From Planctomycetaceae bacterium (GTDB lineage: Bacteria > Planctomycetota > Planctomycetia > Planctomycetales > Planctomycetaceae), in contig JACCRE010000011.1 of NCBI GenBank assembly GCA_013813775.1, forward strand, positions 1-48,460: a stretch of DNA of 48,460 nt. Reading direction: 5' to 3'. Shown in pieces: positions 25,332 through 34,153 of this stretch. Every line of letters starts with the position of its first letter. Within the stretch, counting starts at the first letter, position 1. The notes beneath the pieces were generated by a model. The model made no database searches. It had not been told where the DNA came from and was given only the letters and a program-made list of their open reading frames with translations. The position numbers were made by a program, and so were the translations under genes.

Positions 25332-27242
25332 TTATTTCTCGGACTCCCACATGCACCGCAGCGGATTCTCCCAGACGAAGCAGATCGGTTTCGCCCGCCG
25401 CTCGAAGCCGGCCGTCTGTGAATCCTCGTCAATCGAATAGCGCCGCTCGCCCGTCGCCGAATTAACGAACTCGTAAAGCGGCATCGTCCCTGCTGCCGGC
25501 TCTTTCGCATCGGCACGCAAAGCGTGGAAGATGGGCTTTGCATTCTCGGAACGAGCCGACGTTGCCCCCGTGAGACGCCCCTTCTCGTCGGCGTAGATCG
25601 GAAAGGCATCATCATCATCAGCAGCGCGATCAAGCGCGAAGAAGGCGAGCTGCCCGGATCGGGCTGCGCCGCCGTCGGCACGAACGTCGAAGCGACCGTC
25701 TTCGTTGCGATAGATCGCGACGGGCAGCGCGAGGCGGGGGTCCTCGAGAGCGAGCTTGTACATCATCTGGTTGTAATCATAGCGAGGCGTCTTCACCGGG
25801 TTGCCGGAGAACGTGTTCGTGTAAGTGCCCTCGAAGTAGATCGTTTTGCCGCCGTCCTTGTCGAACATCGGGTGCTGCTTGGGATTGTAGAAGTCATAGC
25901 GGTCGTGGGTCGCGATCTTCGTCGCATAGACCCAGGGACCGACGAGACTGTCGGCCTCGGCATACCAGATCTCCCCGAGAAACGACGGTGACCCGTAGGC
26001 TTCCAAGAACACCGTGACCCACCGCTGGCGGTACTCGTTCCAATAGACCGAACCGCCGTGCGCCAGCACCGGCTTGCCCGTCGCCACGTCGCGCAATGCG
26101 AGCAGTCCTTCCCCCTCCTTCAGTACGCCTGACTCGGTCAGTTTCTTCTGAGCGGCGACGTCCACCGCCGGCGTGTTGCGCTTCCAGGAGTAGCGGAGCT
26201 TGCCATCGGCGCCCCGATCGAGCTTCGGATCTTCGAGCGTGCTCCCCTCGGCGAGGCAGGTGAAGGCCTCATATTCGTCGAGATTCATGTAGCTCTTCGG
26301 CGTCGCCTCCACGCGCACCAGCGGATAAGGCCTCGCGAAGTAGACATGCTCGATCTCGCCTTCCTTATGCTTCACGGGATGTCCGCCGGGCAGCAGCGTC
26401 GCCTTGAGGTCGAGGTCGGCGACTTTCTCGAAGGCTTCCGCTTCGTCGGACCATTCCGCCAGCCCGCGGGCATAGGTCGTGAGCGGCGGTTTGATTTTCA
26501 CATACTCCGCGAACATGCGCTCGCGACCCTCGTCGTCGGTGAGCGTGACGAGTCCGCCGATCCATGTCGGTCCTTCGCCAGGCATCTTCGCCGTGGGCCG
26601 TGCAAAGCCGTTCTCGCCGATGAAGTAGGTGAGGTTCACGCCGACCTCGGGATCGAGCCCGCCTTCCGACGGCAGATCGGAAATCGCACCGGGCACGTCG
26701 AATGTGCCCAGCGGGTATTTCACCTGATTCGTGTCACCCCAGAACCAGCGAATCTGTCCCTTGTAGACGGTGTTGACGACGCTGTCGGAACCTAGAACTT
26801 GGGCGTTGAGCAGCGGGTTCTCGATCGGCACGTCGTGGCCCAGCAGCACGCTGTCGCGGTAGATGTCGCCTCCGGTCACACGATAGAGCCGCTGCGCGAT
26901 GTTGAGCCGCTTGATTTTGAGCGTCGCGCTGCCGCCGGATGTCACGTCGATCGCTTTGCCGCGGTAGCCGAAGCCGTCTTTCGCGAATTCGTAGCCGTGG
27001 CTGCGGACGTGAAAGAAGACCTTCTGTCCGGACAGGCCCGGCTCATTGACGGCCGCGAGCCCGTGGCTGTCGGTGACGTACACGATGTTGTTCGTCGATT
27101 CCAGTTCGACGAGCGGCACGCCGCGGCCGGTCTCTTCGTCGATGACCTTGATCTCGAACAACGTGTCGGCGGCGATCGCTCGATCTGTGATCGAGCCGAC
27201 CGCGCCCAATGCCAGCAGGAACGTGAAGAGTAATGATCGCAT
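25332..27242 (-). CDS. Secreted propeller-like protein, 636 aa
   Basis: A signal peptide (MRSLLFTFLLALGAVGSITD, cleaved near RAIAADT) is followed by a carboxypeptidase-regulatory/Ig-like domain (about 25-110; FEIKVIDEETGRGVPLVELE). A large region with repeated Trp/Asp-rich turns (GQIRWFWGDTNQVKYPLGTF, EIWYAEADSLVGPWVYATKI, YNQMMYKLALEDPRLALPVA) then resembles a five-bladed propeller of the GH43/DUF4185 kind. The last 60 residues (MPLYEFVNSATGERRYSIDE) resemble a lysozyme/DUF5648-like tail module. Enzymatic role is not established. It lies 89 bases upstream of a repeat-rich gap and directly precedes the FAAL gene. Confidence 0.6.
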   Translation of the reverse strand: MRSLLFTFLLALGAVGSITDRAIAADTLFEIKVIDEETGRGVPLVELESTNNIVYVTDSHGLAAVNEPGLSGQKVFFHVRSHGYEFAKDGFGYRGKAIDVTSGGSATLKIKRLNIAQRLYRVTGGDIYRDSVLLGHDVPIENPLLNAQVLGSDSVVNTVYKGQIRWFWGDTNQVKYPLGTFDVPGAISDLPSEGGLDPEVGVNLTYFIGENGFARPTAKMPGEGPTWIGGLVTLTDDEGRERMFAEYVKIKPPLTTYARGLAEWSDEAEAFEKVADLDLKATLLPGGHPVKHKEGEIEHVYFARPYPLVRVEATPKSYMNLDEYEAFTCLAEGSTLEDPKLDRGADGKLRYSWKRNTPAVDVAAQKKLTESGVLKEGEGLLALRDVATGKPVLAHGGSVYWNEYRQRWVTVFLEAYGSPSFLGEIWYAEADSLVGPWVYATKIATHDRYDFYNPKQHPMFDKDGGKTIYFEGTYTNTFSGNPVKTPRYDYNQMMYKLALEDPRLALPVAIYRNEDGRFDVRADGGAARSGQLAFFALDRAADDDDAFPIYADEKGRLTGATSARSENAKPIFHALRADAKEPAAGTMPLYEFVNSATGERRYSIDEDSQTAGFERRAKPICFVWENPLRCMWESEK

Positions 27243-27284
27243 GCGATGTTTCTTCTGTAGTGGTCCGATTTGTCACAAATGCTG

Positions 27285-27408
27285 GGTGGCACGCCCAGAC
27301 CAACAGGATGGGCGTGGGCGTGATATGTCTCGCCACGCCCTTTGTCAGGGCGTGCCACCCACCGCTCACATGCTTACGGCCATTCGGCCGAAAGCATGCC
27401 ACCCACCC
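27285..27408. repeat. Intergenic hairpin cluster of GGTGGCA(C/T)GC type
   Basis: This gap holds at least two nested inverted repeats. CACGCCCT/AGGGCGTG pair at 27334-27341 and 27347-27354. CATGCTTACGGCC (27369-27381) pairs with 27386-27398 with one mismatch. The motif GGTGGCACGCC/GGGTGGCATGC recurs at both ends in opposite orientation. It looks like a composite dispersed repeat. Confidence 0.6.
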
Positions 27409-27410
27409 GC

Positions 27411-28292
27411 TTAGATACGAACCGTCGCCCCGGCGATCGGCCCGCTTGCGGAACGTGACGGTTCCGTCGGCATCTTCAAGTCGACGAAGCGTCGCACCTG
27501 TTCGGTGATCGCCTGCTCGGCGGGAAGGCGTTCCATCGAGCTGGCGCCGTAGAAGCCGTGGATCGCACAACGTTCGAGCACAAACTGCGCGTCTTCCGGT
27601 TCCGCGATCGGACCGCCGTGAGCCAGGATCAGGCAATCGTCGCGCACCCGGCGGTTGGCTTCCACGATCGCATCGATTTCGCGAACGCAGTCGTCGAGGG
27701 ACTTCGCGGTTTTCGCGCCGATCGTGCCGCTCGTCGTGAGGCCCATGTGAGCGACGAGAATGTCGGCGCCGGCCTCGGCCATCCAGACCGCTTCCTTCGG
27801 ATTGAAGACGTAAGGCGTCGTGAGCATGTCGAGTTGTCGGGCGAGCGCCACGCACTCGACCTCCAGTCGATAGCTCATGCCCGTCTCTTCGAGATTCGCT
27901 CGAAACTGCCCGTCGATGAGACCCACAGTGGGAAAGTTCTGGATGCCGGCGAAGCCTAGCTCCTTCAATTCCTTAAGGAACGGCTCGCGGAGCAGAAAGG
28001 GATCAGTGCCGCACACCCCCGCCAGCACCGGCGTATGACGCACCGCCGTCAGCACCTCGCGGGCCATGTCTTTGACGATCTCGTTCGCGTTGCCATAGGC
28101 CATGAGGCCCGCGAGCGAGCCGCGGCCCGCCATGCGATAGCGACCCGAGTTGTAGATCACGATCAGGTCGATGCCGCCGGCCTCCTCGCACTTGGCGGAG
28201 ATGCCGACTCCCGCCCCCCCGCCGATGATCGGCTCGCCGCGCGCGGCCTTGTCGCGGAGACGCTTCAGGATGTCCTGTCGGTGATGTCGCAT
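27411..28292 (-). CDS. TIM-barrel protein of the 'PEP hydrolase' family
   Basis: The 293-residue protein matches the TIM-barrel family long annotated as phosphoenolpyruvate hydrolase-like (PF09370). Family text is visible throughout: [42 protein letters not shown] (residues 21-62), [59 protein letters not shown] and [17 protein letters not shown], and [20 protein letters not shown]. It lacks any regulatory domain, so it is probably an enzyme; the true substrate is not known. The same family fused to a Tm-1-like domain occurs in plants and bacteria, and a Tm-1-like gene lies upstream in this cluster. A diverged copy forms the sensor of the activator at 34154. Confidence 0.85.
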   Translation of the reverse strand: MRHHRQDILKRLRDKAARGEPIIGGGAGVGISAKCEEAGGIDLIVIYNSGRYRMAGRGSLAGLMAYGNANEIVKDMAREVLTAVRHTPVLAGVCGTDPFLLREPFLKELKELGFAGIQNFPTVGLIDGQFRANLEETGMSYRLEVECVALARQLDMLTTPYVFNPKEAVWMAEAGADILVAHMGLTTSGTIGAKTAKSLDDCVREIDAIVEANRRVRDDCLILAHGGPIAEPEDAQFVLERCAIHGFYGASSMERLPAEQAITEQVRRFVDLKMPTEPSRSASGPIAGATVRI

Positions 28293-28331
28293 AGCGTTGC
28301 TGAAAGCTTCGGAAGAATGCTGGCCAGCCGC

Positions 28332-28370
28332 AAGCCCGTGGGTTCGAGGAGAGGCATTACCCGCGGGCTT
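28332..28370. repeat. Hairpin repeat upstream of the TIM-barrel gene
   Basis: AAGCCCGTGGGT (28332-28343) and ACCCGCGGGCTT (28359-28370) pair at 11 of 12 positions around a 15-base loop, with GCCCGCGGCT following at once. It lies in the 131-base gap between two minus-strand genes. Confidence 0.5.
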
Positions 28371-28423
28371 ACGCCCGCGGCTCGCTAAGTCATTTACGTT
28401 CGGGAAAAGAGCTTCATCGATCT

Positions 28424-31400
28424 CTACTTTCCAACCCGCGCGCCGATTGTCGTCAAATCGTTGAATCGGTCGACGGGTTCCCGTGCGCTCCAGGCGATGC
28501 CACGGAGCAACAGCACGCGGAAGAGCGGATCATCGAAGGTCCATGAGAAGTGGCCGGGAATCGAGACGAACACCCTGCCCTTCGACGGCTCGTATGTCCA
28601 GAACAGCGGTTGTGGTTGACCGTCTTCGACTCCAGTGGCGAGCAGACGCACTTTGGACGTGTCGCCGACGAGTTGCCAGTAGCTTTCGTCGACGAACTTG
28701 ACCATCGAGAAGTTGCGGGCGATCGGGTGCCCCGCGCCGGCCTCGAAGCCGAGATCAAGGGGACCGTGGCGGAACTTCGAGCCGCCGCCTTTCCATGCGA
28801 GGCCGATGCGTTGCGCGAAGCCCGGCGCGTCGGCACCGCCGTCGACGGCGTAATGGATGTAGACGAGTCCGCCGCCGCGTTTCAGATAGGCGTCGATGTC
28901 CTTGGCTCGCTCGGGCGTCCAGGTGCCTTGCTGGTAGAACACGAGCACGTCGGCGGTCGCGAAATCGTCGGCGGAGGGCCACGCCCACGCCGTGCCGACT
29001 TCCACCTGCTCACCCGCGGCGAGCAATTCCTGCCAAGACTTCTGCCAGGCGGGATAGTCATGCTCTCCCGGCCCGTGGTCTTTGTTCCCGGCGACCAGCA
29101 CGACCTTGATCGGACGGATCGGTTCGGGAGGAGTCGGCGCACCGGCCAAGACTGTCTTCAGTTCTTCGATCGGACGCGCCGGTGGCGGCTCGACCCCGCC
29201 GGCGAGCGGCATGTGCGGCGGTTTCTTGAGCAGGAACGTCAGCAGGTCGCGAATCGCCTCGTCGCCGATGCGCTGCGGCAAGCCTTCCGGCATGATCGAC
29301 TTCGCCGAAGGCACCGACTCCTCGATCTGATCGCGATCGATCGGCGTCGACTTGCCCTCGGAATCGTTGATCAGCAGCCGGTCGCCTGCGGTGCGAAGCG
29401 TTCCCGTGAACACGCGGCCGTCGGCGAGCGCGAGGCTGTGGGTGACGTAATCGGGATTGATGGCGTAGCTCGGCTCGGTCACGTCGCGTAGCACCGAGGC
29501 GTAGTCGCGATGCACGAGGTTCGACAGATCGGGACCGGTCGTGCCGCCTTCGCCGTGGACGGCATGGCAACGAGAACACAACGCCTGTTCGCCGAAGAAG
29601 ACCTTGCGGCCGCGTGCCCAACTGCCGTCGGCGAGTTCCGGGATCACGCGCTCTTCCAGCGATTCTTCGAGGCTCGTGCCTTTCGGTTTCGCCCAGGGCA
29701 AGAGCAGCCGATGCAAGGGCAATGGCCGCGACCGGTCGTCTCCCGCCGTCGTCCAGGTGACGGCGAGAGCCGGATCGCCCCCCGTCGCGTCGAGTTCGAT
29801 CGTGACGGGCAGCAGCGTGTCATCGCTTGGGCCGTGGACGATCGTCGCCGTGAAGCGATTCGCGTCCTTCTTCGCGGTCGTCTCGCCGGCCGCTGTGCGA
29901 AGTCGGAAGGGAATCGACGCCGTGAAGTGCAGCGTCACCGTTTCCGGCTTCGGTTCGTAATCGAGCTTCGAACCGGGCTGCGTCACTGGTTGCAGCATGT
30001 TCTTGAGATCGAACTGCGTTCGCAGCCGCAGCGTTCCGGGCTGTGTCAGCCGATCCCACAACTCCTCGTGCATCGCACTGTGGAGCGTGAGTTGACGGCT
30101 GACGGCCAGATCGGGGTGCGGCAGCCAACCCGACCACGTCGAACCATCGCCTTCCCACGTCGCCGCGACGCCGTCGAGCGTGTAGTCGAGATCGACGGTC
30201 GGATATTGCGACAGCGCTGCCCCGGCCGCCGTTTCACCTTCGTCGGCGGCTCCGCCTTCGCCAAAGTCCGGGCGACCCATTCCCGGCAAGCGGATCGCGT
30301 GCCACGTCGCCTGACGTTGCGAATCGGTCGTGAGGATCAACGTGCGCCGGTCGGGCGTGACCTGCGCCCCATGCACTTTCAGTTCGAATCGGGGCGTCGT
30401 CATCTGTCGCGCGACGACTTCGTAACCGGGACGGACCGCTTCATACTCGTCGCCGGCTCGCACGAACTCGCCGTAGGTGATGCGCGTCGCCGAGGCCAAG
30501 CCTTGCAGTTGTTCCAGTTCGAGCGGGCGATCGAAGGCGATGCGAACTTCGTCGGGTCCGGCGGCCCAGGTGGCGACGGGTTGCGGAGCCTCGCGATTCT
30601 CATAGGCGACCTTATAGAGCTTGCCTTCGCCGCTGGGGCCGCTGCCCCAATCGGGGCCGCCGCTGTGGACGGCGATCACCAGCTCGCCCTGCGGTGCGAT
30701 GCACGAATCGACGGTGAGCATGTCGAGACTGGCGATGAGCTGGGTGCCGACCACATACCCGGCCGGCGTCTTCACGAGCTTGCTCCGCCAGACCTTTCCG
30801 CGTGAATAGCCGCACACGAAGGCGTCGCTCGCCCAGAAATCGGGGCCGAAGGTCGGTCCGTCCATCACGACGGGGTCGTTGAACGTCAGTCCGCAGGTCG
30901 ATTGATGCTGCGGGCTGTAATCGAAGGTGCTCGGCTCGTCGATCACGTCGGGCAGCAGTTTCGGGTGCCGCGGCGGAAAGCCGTAGTGCCGGCCTTTCTG
31001 AATGTGCAGCAACTCGTCGAGCGGGTTGCCGTTCGGCACCCAGGTCGCACCCTCCTGATCGGTGGCGAACAGGTCGCCCTCGCGATTGAAGGCCAGCGCG
31101 ACCGGAAAGCGAATCCCGGTGCAATAGACCTCGCGCGTCGAGAAGTCGGGAGAGACTCTCAGGATGGTGCTTCGCTCGCCGTCGATGCTGTAGCCGACGT
31201 CGCCCTCTTTGTCCCGCAGATAAGGATCGGCGAAGTTCGCCGTGCCGAGACCGAAGTAGACGCTGTGGTCTTTCGGATCGACGGCGACGCCAAGGGCGTC
31301 CACGTTGTGAAAACTCTCCGACCAGCCTTTGGCGACGGTCGTTTCGGTGTCGGCCTTGTCGTCGCCGTCGGTGTCGGTGATGAGGATGCATTCGCTTTTC

Positions 31401-32569
31401 GTGGCGACGAAGAGTCCCTCGCCGCGCTCGTAGCCGGGCGGCGTGAGCGCCATGCCGATCGGCGAGCGGATGCGGCCTTCGTTCTCCCAGAACGTCGCGG
31501 CTTTGTCTTCCAACCCGTCGCCGTCGGTGTCTTCGAGCAGGTACACGTCGCCGTTATAGGCTAGCGCGACGAGCTTGCCATCAGGCCGGTAGCGCACGTT
31601 GTTGATGTTCGGCAGCGTGACAGGCAGTTCCTTCACGAGGAAGCCGGGCACGAACATCTGCACTGGCGGCGGGTCGGCGATGCTTTCGAGCCGAATGCCT
31701 TCCTGCGTGATCGATCCCGGCAGGTCGAGCTTCAAGTCGGCGTGCTTGGCGGCGAGATACTCACGAACCCGCCCTTTCTCATCGTCCGACAGCTCGCGGC
31801 CGTAGATCAGGATCTCGGCGATGTCGCCGGTCATCCAGCCCTGCGTTTCGATCTTGCCGAAGCCGTAGTGTCGTGCCCCGACCGTGAGTTCATCGAGACT
31901 CAGCGGAGCCGGCTCGAAGGGCCGCGTGCCCGCCGCCTCGCCGTCGTCGAAGAGCGTCACCAGTCTCGTTTTCGGGCTGATCGTGACGTCGAACACATGC
32001 AGCGTTCCGAACGGCGTTACCGAACGCATCAGGTTCTGCGCCCCGCCGAAGCCTTGGCCTTCGACGTTGAGATGATTGAACGCAAGCGTCGCTCCGCCGC
32101 CCTGATCGATCGTGAATCCCGATTGAAAGTCGTTCCGGTCCTTGGCGTTCGCCGCCAGAAACGCACGAAACGAGCCGGAGTTCTTTTGCGGAGAACCGAC
32201 GAGAAAAATGGTCGCCGCTTCGACTTCGTGGCCACTTCCGACGGATCGAAGATGATCGTCGATCCCGTCGAACCGCACGACGTGCGACTTTCCGACCTTG
32301 ATGAGCTGCGGGCGAGCCTCCTGCACCTTCTGAGAGAGATGTCGCTCGTTCCCGGAACGATCGGGCCACGTTTCGAGCGACGTGCCTTCCTCGGACGACG
32401 TCTCCGTAGGCTCAGCGGCCTTGATGGTGATCGCGCTGGCATCGAACCAGATTTCCAGGCCGTCACGCACCGGCAAGTCGGCGGCGGAATCGTCCTCCGC
32501 GATCGCAGCTGCGGATAGCACGCCGACAAGGGCGACCGTCACGAAGGCTCGCACGGCGAAACCGCGCAC
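28424..32569 (-). CDS. LamG/propeller/cytochrome c/ThuA fusion protein, 1381 aa
   Basis: Domains in order: signal peptide ([20 protein letters not shown]); a LamG/concanavalin-like lectin domain (about 30-210; [45 protein letters not shown]); a dehydrogenase propeller (about 240-620; [33 protein letters not shown]); a beta-rich linker; a c-type haem domain (about 1040-1130; [24 protein letters not shown]-like [19 protein letters not shown]); and a C-terminal ThuA/trehalose-utilisation domain (about 1160-1370; [39 protein letters not shown]). It probably binds and oxidises a sugar in the periplasm. I use the GTG at 32569 because an ATG at 32800 would force translation of an intergenic inverted repeat and overlap the Tm-1-like gene. 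Confidence 0.8.
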   Translation of the reverse strand: MRGFAVRAFVTVALVGVLSAAAIAEDDSAADLPVRDGLEIWFDASAITIKAAEPTETSSEEGTSLETWPDRSGNERHLSQKVQEARPQLIKVGKSHVVRFDGIDDHLRSVGSGHEVEAATIFLVGSPQKNSGSFRAFLAANAKDRNDFQSGFTIDQGGGATLAFNHLNVEGQGFGGAQNLMRSVTPFGTLHVFDVTISPKTRLVTLFDDGEAAGTRPFEPAPLSLDELTVGARHYGFGKIETQGWMTGDIAEILIYGRELSDDEKGRVREYLAAKHADLKLDLPGSITQEGIRLESIADPPPVQMFVPGFLVKELPVTLPNINNVRYRPDGKLVALAYNGDVYLLEDTDGDGLEDKAATFWENEGRIRSPIGMALTPPGYERGEGLFVATKSECILITDTDGDDKADTETTVAKGWSESFHNVDALGVAVDPKDHSVYFGLGTANFADPYLRDKEGDVGYSIDGERSTILRVSPDFSTREVYCTGIRFPVALAFNREGDLFATDQEGATWVPNGNPLDELLHIQKGRHYGFPPRHPKLLPDVIDEPSTFDYSPQHQSTCGLTFNDPVVMDGPTFGPDFWASDAFVCGYSRGKVWRSKLVKTPAGYVVGTQLIASLDMLTVDSCIAPQGELVIAVHSGGPDWGSGPSGEGKLYKVAYENREAPQPVATWAAGPDEVRIAFDRPLELEQLQGLASATRITYGEFVRAGDEYEAVRPGYEVVARQMTTPRFELKVHGAQVTPDRRTLILTTDSQRQATWHAIRLPGMGRPDFGEGGAADEGETAAGAALSQYPTVDLDYTLDGVAATWEGDGSTWSGWLPHPDLAVSRQLTLHSAMHEELWDRLTQPGTLRLRTQFDLKNMLQPVTQPGSKLDYEPKPETVTLHFTASIPFRLRTAAGETTAKKDANRFTATIVHGPSDDTLLPVTIELDATGGDPALAVTWTTAGDDRSRPLPLHRLLLPWAKPKGTSLEESLEERVIPELADGSWARGRKVFFGEQALCSRCHAVHGEGGTTGPDLSNLVHRDYASVLRDVTEPSYAINPDYVTHSLALADGRVFTGTLRTAGDRLLINDSEGKSTPIDRDQIEESVPSAKSIMPEGLPQRIGDEAIRDLLTFLLKKPPHMPLAGGVEPPPARPIEELKTVLAGAPTPPEPIRPIKVVLVAGNKDHGPGEHDYPAWQKSWQELLAAGEQVEVGTAWAWPSADDFATADVLVFYQQGTWTPERAKDIDAYLKRGGGLVYIHYAVDGGADAPGFAQRIGLAWKGGGSKFRHGPLDLGFEAGAGHPIARNFSMVKFVDESYWQLVGDTSKVRLLATGVEDGQPQPLFWTYEPSKGRVFVSIPGHFSWTFDDPLFRVLLLRGIAWSAREPVDRFNDLTTIGARVGK

Positions 32570-32581
32570 GAATCCAGTCCC

Positions 32582-32736
32582 CCTCTCCCGGGGGAGAGGG
32601 GTCAGGGGTGAGGGGCTGCCCTGCCGCGCCGCACCGTCTTTCACAACGCTCACCGCCTTAAGGAATCGAACGCAAGCGGCGAAGTGCGTCCACCCGCGCC
32701 CCTCACCCCCAGCCCCTCTCCCGAGGGAGAGGGGAG
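32582..32736. repeat. Two inverted copies of a CCCTCTCCC repeat
   Basis: Two GC-rich copies of about 36 bases, one near 32579-32614 and one near 32699-32736, are reverse complements of each other with few mismatches. Each contains its own hairpin, CCCCTCTCCC-GGGGGAGAGGGG or CCCTCTCCC-GAGGGAGAGGG. They flank about 85 bases with no ORF, like a mini element. They fill the gap between the Tm-1-like and the fusion gene. Confidence 0.6.
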
Positions 32737-32796
32737 TATGGTGGCGGCTCTCGTGTACATTCACGGTATTTGACATTCTCTCCGCAGCAGAGCGCG

Positions 32797-34011
32797 TCAT
32801 CGAACAGAGACCTCGTGATAGGCAGTGACGACGGCCTTCGCGAAAGCCGGGTCGTTGATGTGCAGGGGGAGTCGTCGAATCTGGCGTGCCGACGACCGCT
32901 GGATGGCCGATTCCAATTCGTCGAACAATGCCGCGTCGGCGGCGGGATCCCAGAAGGGCATGTTCGGGGCGTCGAGCGCCGACACGCCGCCTTCGGGGAT
33001 CAACAGGATCAGCGGTGATGAAGACCGATTCAACTTCGCGGCGATCCAGCGAGCGAACTGGCGACTCTCATCGGGCGTGGTTCGCATCAGCGTGACTTGG
33101 GCGTTGTGGACGTGCAGGTTGCGTTTTCGGAACTCGGGCGGGACCGTATCCAGCGAGCCAAAATTGACCATGTCGAGCGCACCGACGCTCAGCACGTATG
33201 GCACGTGTTTGTCGAGAATGATGTCGAACCGTGCTGGCCCCGCGCGGAAGACGCCGCCGACGACTTCGTCGGCGACCTCGGTGGTCGTCACATCGAGCAC
33301 TCCGCCGATCAGGCCGCTCTCGACGAGCTTCTCCATCGCCTGACCGCCCGTGCCGGTCGCATGAAACACGAGCACGTCGTTGCCTTCGGCTTCGAGCGTC
33401 GCGCGAACCGCCGTCACGCAGGGGGTCGTCACGCCGAACATCGTGACGCCGACGGCGGGCCGTTCGGCGGAACCTTCGGCACGATGAGCGACCATGCCGG
33501 CGATCGCATGCGCGGCGTTCGACAAGACTTGCCGCGACACGCGGTTGAGTCCTGCGACATCGACGACCGACGGCATCAGCGTCACGTCACAACAGCCGAC
33601 GTACTGGGCCGTGTTCCCGCTGGCGACGGTTGAAACGAGCAGCTTCGGCAAACCAATCGGCAGGGCGCGCAAGGCGGGGGCGATCAAGGCTGTGCCCCCG
33701 GTTCCACCCAGCCCGATGACGCCGGCGACACGCCCGTCGTTGTGCTCTTTGAGAAGAAACGCGACGAGAGCCTGGCTCATCTCGCCGACGGCCTCTCCGC
33801 GATCCGATTTTTCGAGAACGAACGCCGCACCGTGTGGATGACACGCCGCCACGCTCTCGCGAGCGACGTCGGCCGACGTCACGGGAGCCTCCCCCGTTCC
33901 GACATCGACCGTTGTGACCTCCGCACCCGACCGGCGGATTGCATTGGCCACGAAGGCCAACTCGTGGCCCTTCGTGTCGAAGGTCGCGATCGCGTAAACG
34001 GATGGAGGCAT
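32797..34011 (-). CDS. Tm-1-like (UPF0261) protein
   Basis: The 404-residue protein belongs to the Tm-1-like/UPF0261 family: VYAIATFDTKGHELAFVANAI at the start, then GAEVTTVDVG, VIGLGGTGGTALIAPALRAL, LPKLLVSTVASGNTAQYVG, VGVTMFGVTTPCVTAVRATL, VLVFHATGTGGQAMEKLVES and PLILLIPEGGVSALDAPNMPF. The Gly-rich segments bind ATP in the plant member Tm-1. Bacterial function is unknown, but it is regularly linked or fused to the TIM-barrel 'PEP hydrolase' family, also encoded here. I use the ATG at 34011, which fits MPPSVYAIATFDTKG and the predicted sigma-54 start site 41 bases upstream; an ATG at 34086 would lie upstream of that promoter. First gene of the minus-strand run. Confidence 0.87.
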   Translation of the reverse strand: MPPSVYAIATFDTKGHELAFVANAIRRSGAEVTTVDVGTGEAPVTSADVARESVAACHPHGAAFVLEKSDRGEAVGEMSQALVAFLLKEHNDGRVAGVIGLGGTGGTALIAPALRALPIGLPKLLVSTVASGNTAQYVGCCDVTLMPSVVDVAGLNRVSRQVLSNAAHAIAGMVAHRAEGSAERPAVGVTMFGVTTPCVTAVRATLEAEGNDVLVFHATGTGGQAMEKLVESGLIGGVLDVTTTEVADEVVGGVFRAGPARFDIILDKHVPYVLSVGALDMVNFGSLDTVPPEFRKRNLHVHNAQVTLMRTTPDESRQFARWIAAKLNRSSSPLILLIPEGGVSALDAPNMPFWDPAADAALFDELESAIQRSSARQIRRLPLHINDPAFAKAVVTAYHEVSVR

Positions 34012-34061
34012 CGAGTAATGGAGGGAACGCTCGGTGTATACCGTCGGCCGAAGTGCTGTGT

Positions 34062-34079
34062 CAGCAAGCATGATGCCGA
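34062..34079 (-). promoter_or_regulatory. Sigma-54 (-24/-12) promoter candidate
   Basis: On the minus strand, CGGCATCATGCTTGCT matches TGGCAYR-N4-TTGCW at all positions but two. The essential GG (34077-34076) and GC (34065-34064) are separated by exactly ten bases. Transcription should start near 34052, 41 bases before the Tm-1-like ATG. A sigma-54 activator is encoded divergently next to it. Confidence 0.6.
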
Positions 34080-34153
34080 CACACAAACCAAGCTGGATTC
34101 AAGCGGAAGGAGCAGCTCGATCGCAAGCGTTCCCGAACCAGTGCCGGCGACGG

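Noticed and set aside
29510-30805. 431-codon open frame on the plus strand
   Set aside because: It is opposite the LamG/propeller/ThuA fusion gene and shows the Arg/Glu-rich shadow pattern.
32570-32800. N-terminal extension of the fusion protein to an ATG at 32800
   Set aside because: It would translate an intergenic repeat (LSLGRGAGGEGRGW and its mirror) before the signal peptide and overlap the neighbouring gene.
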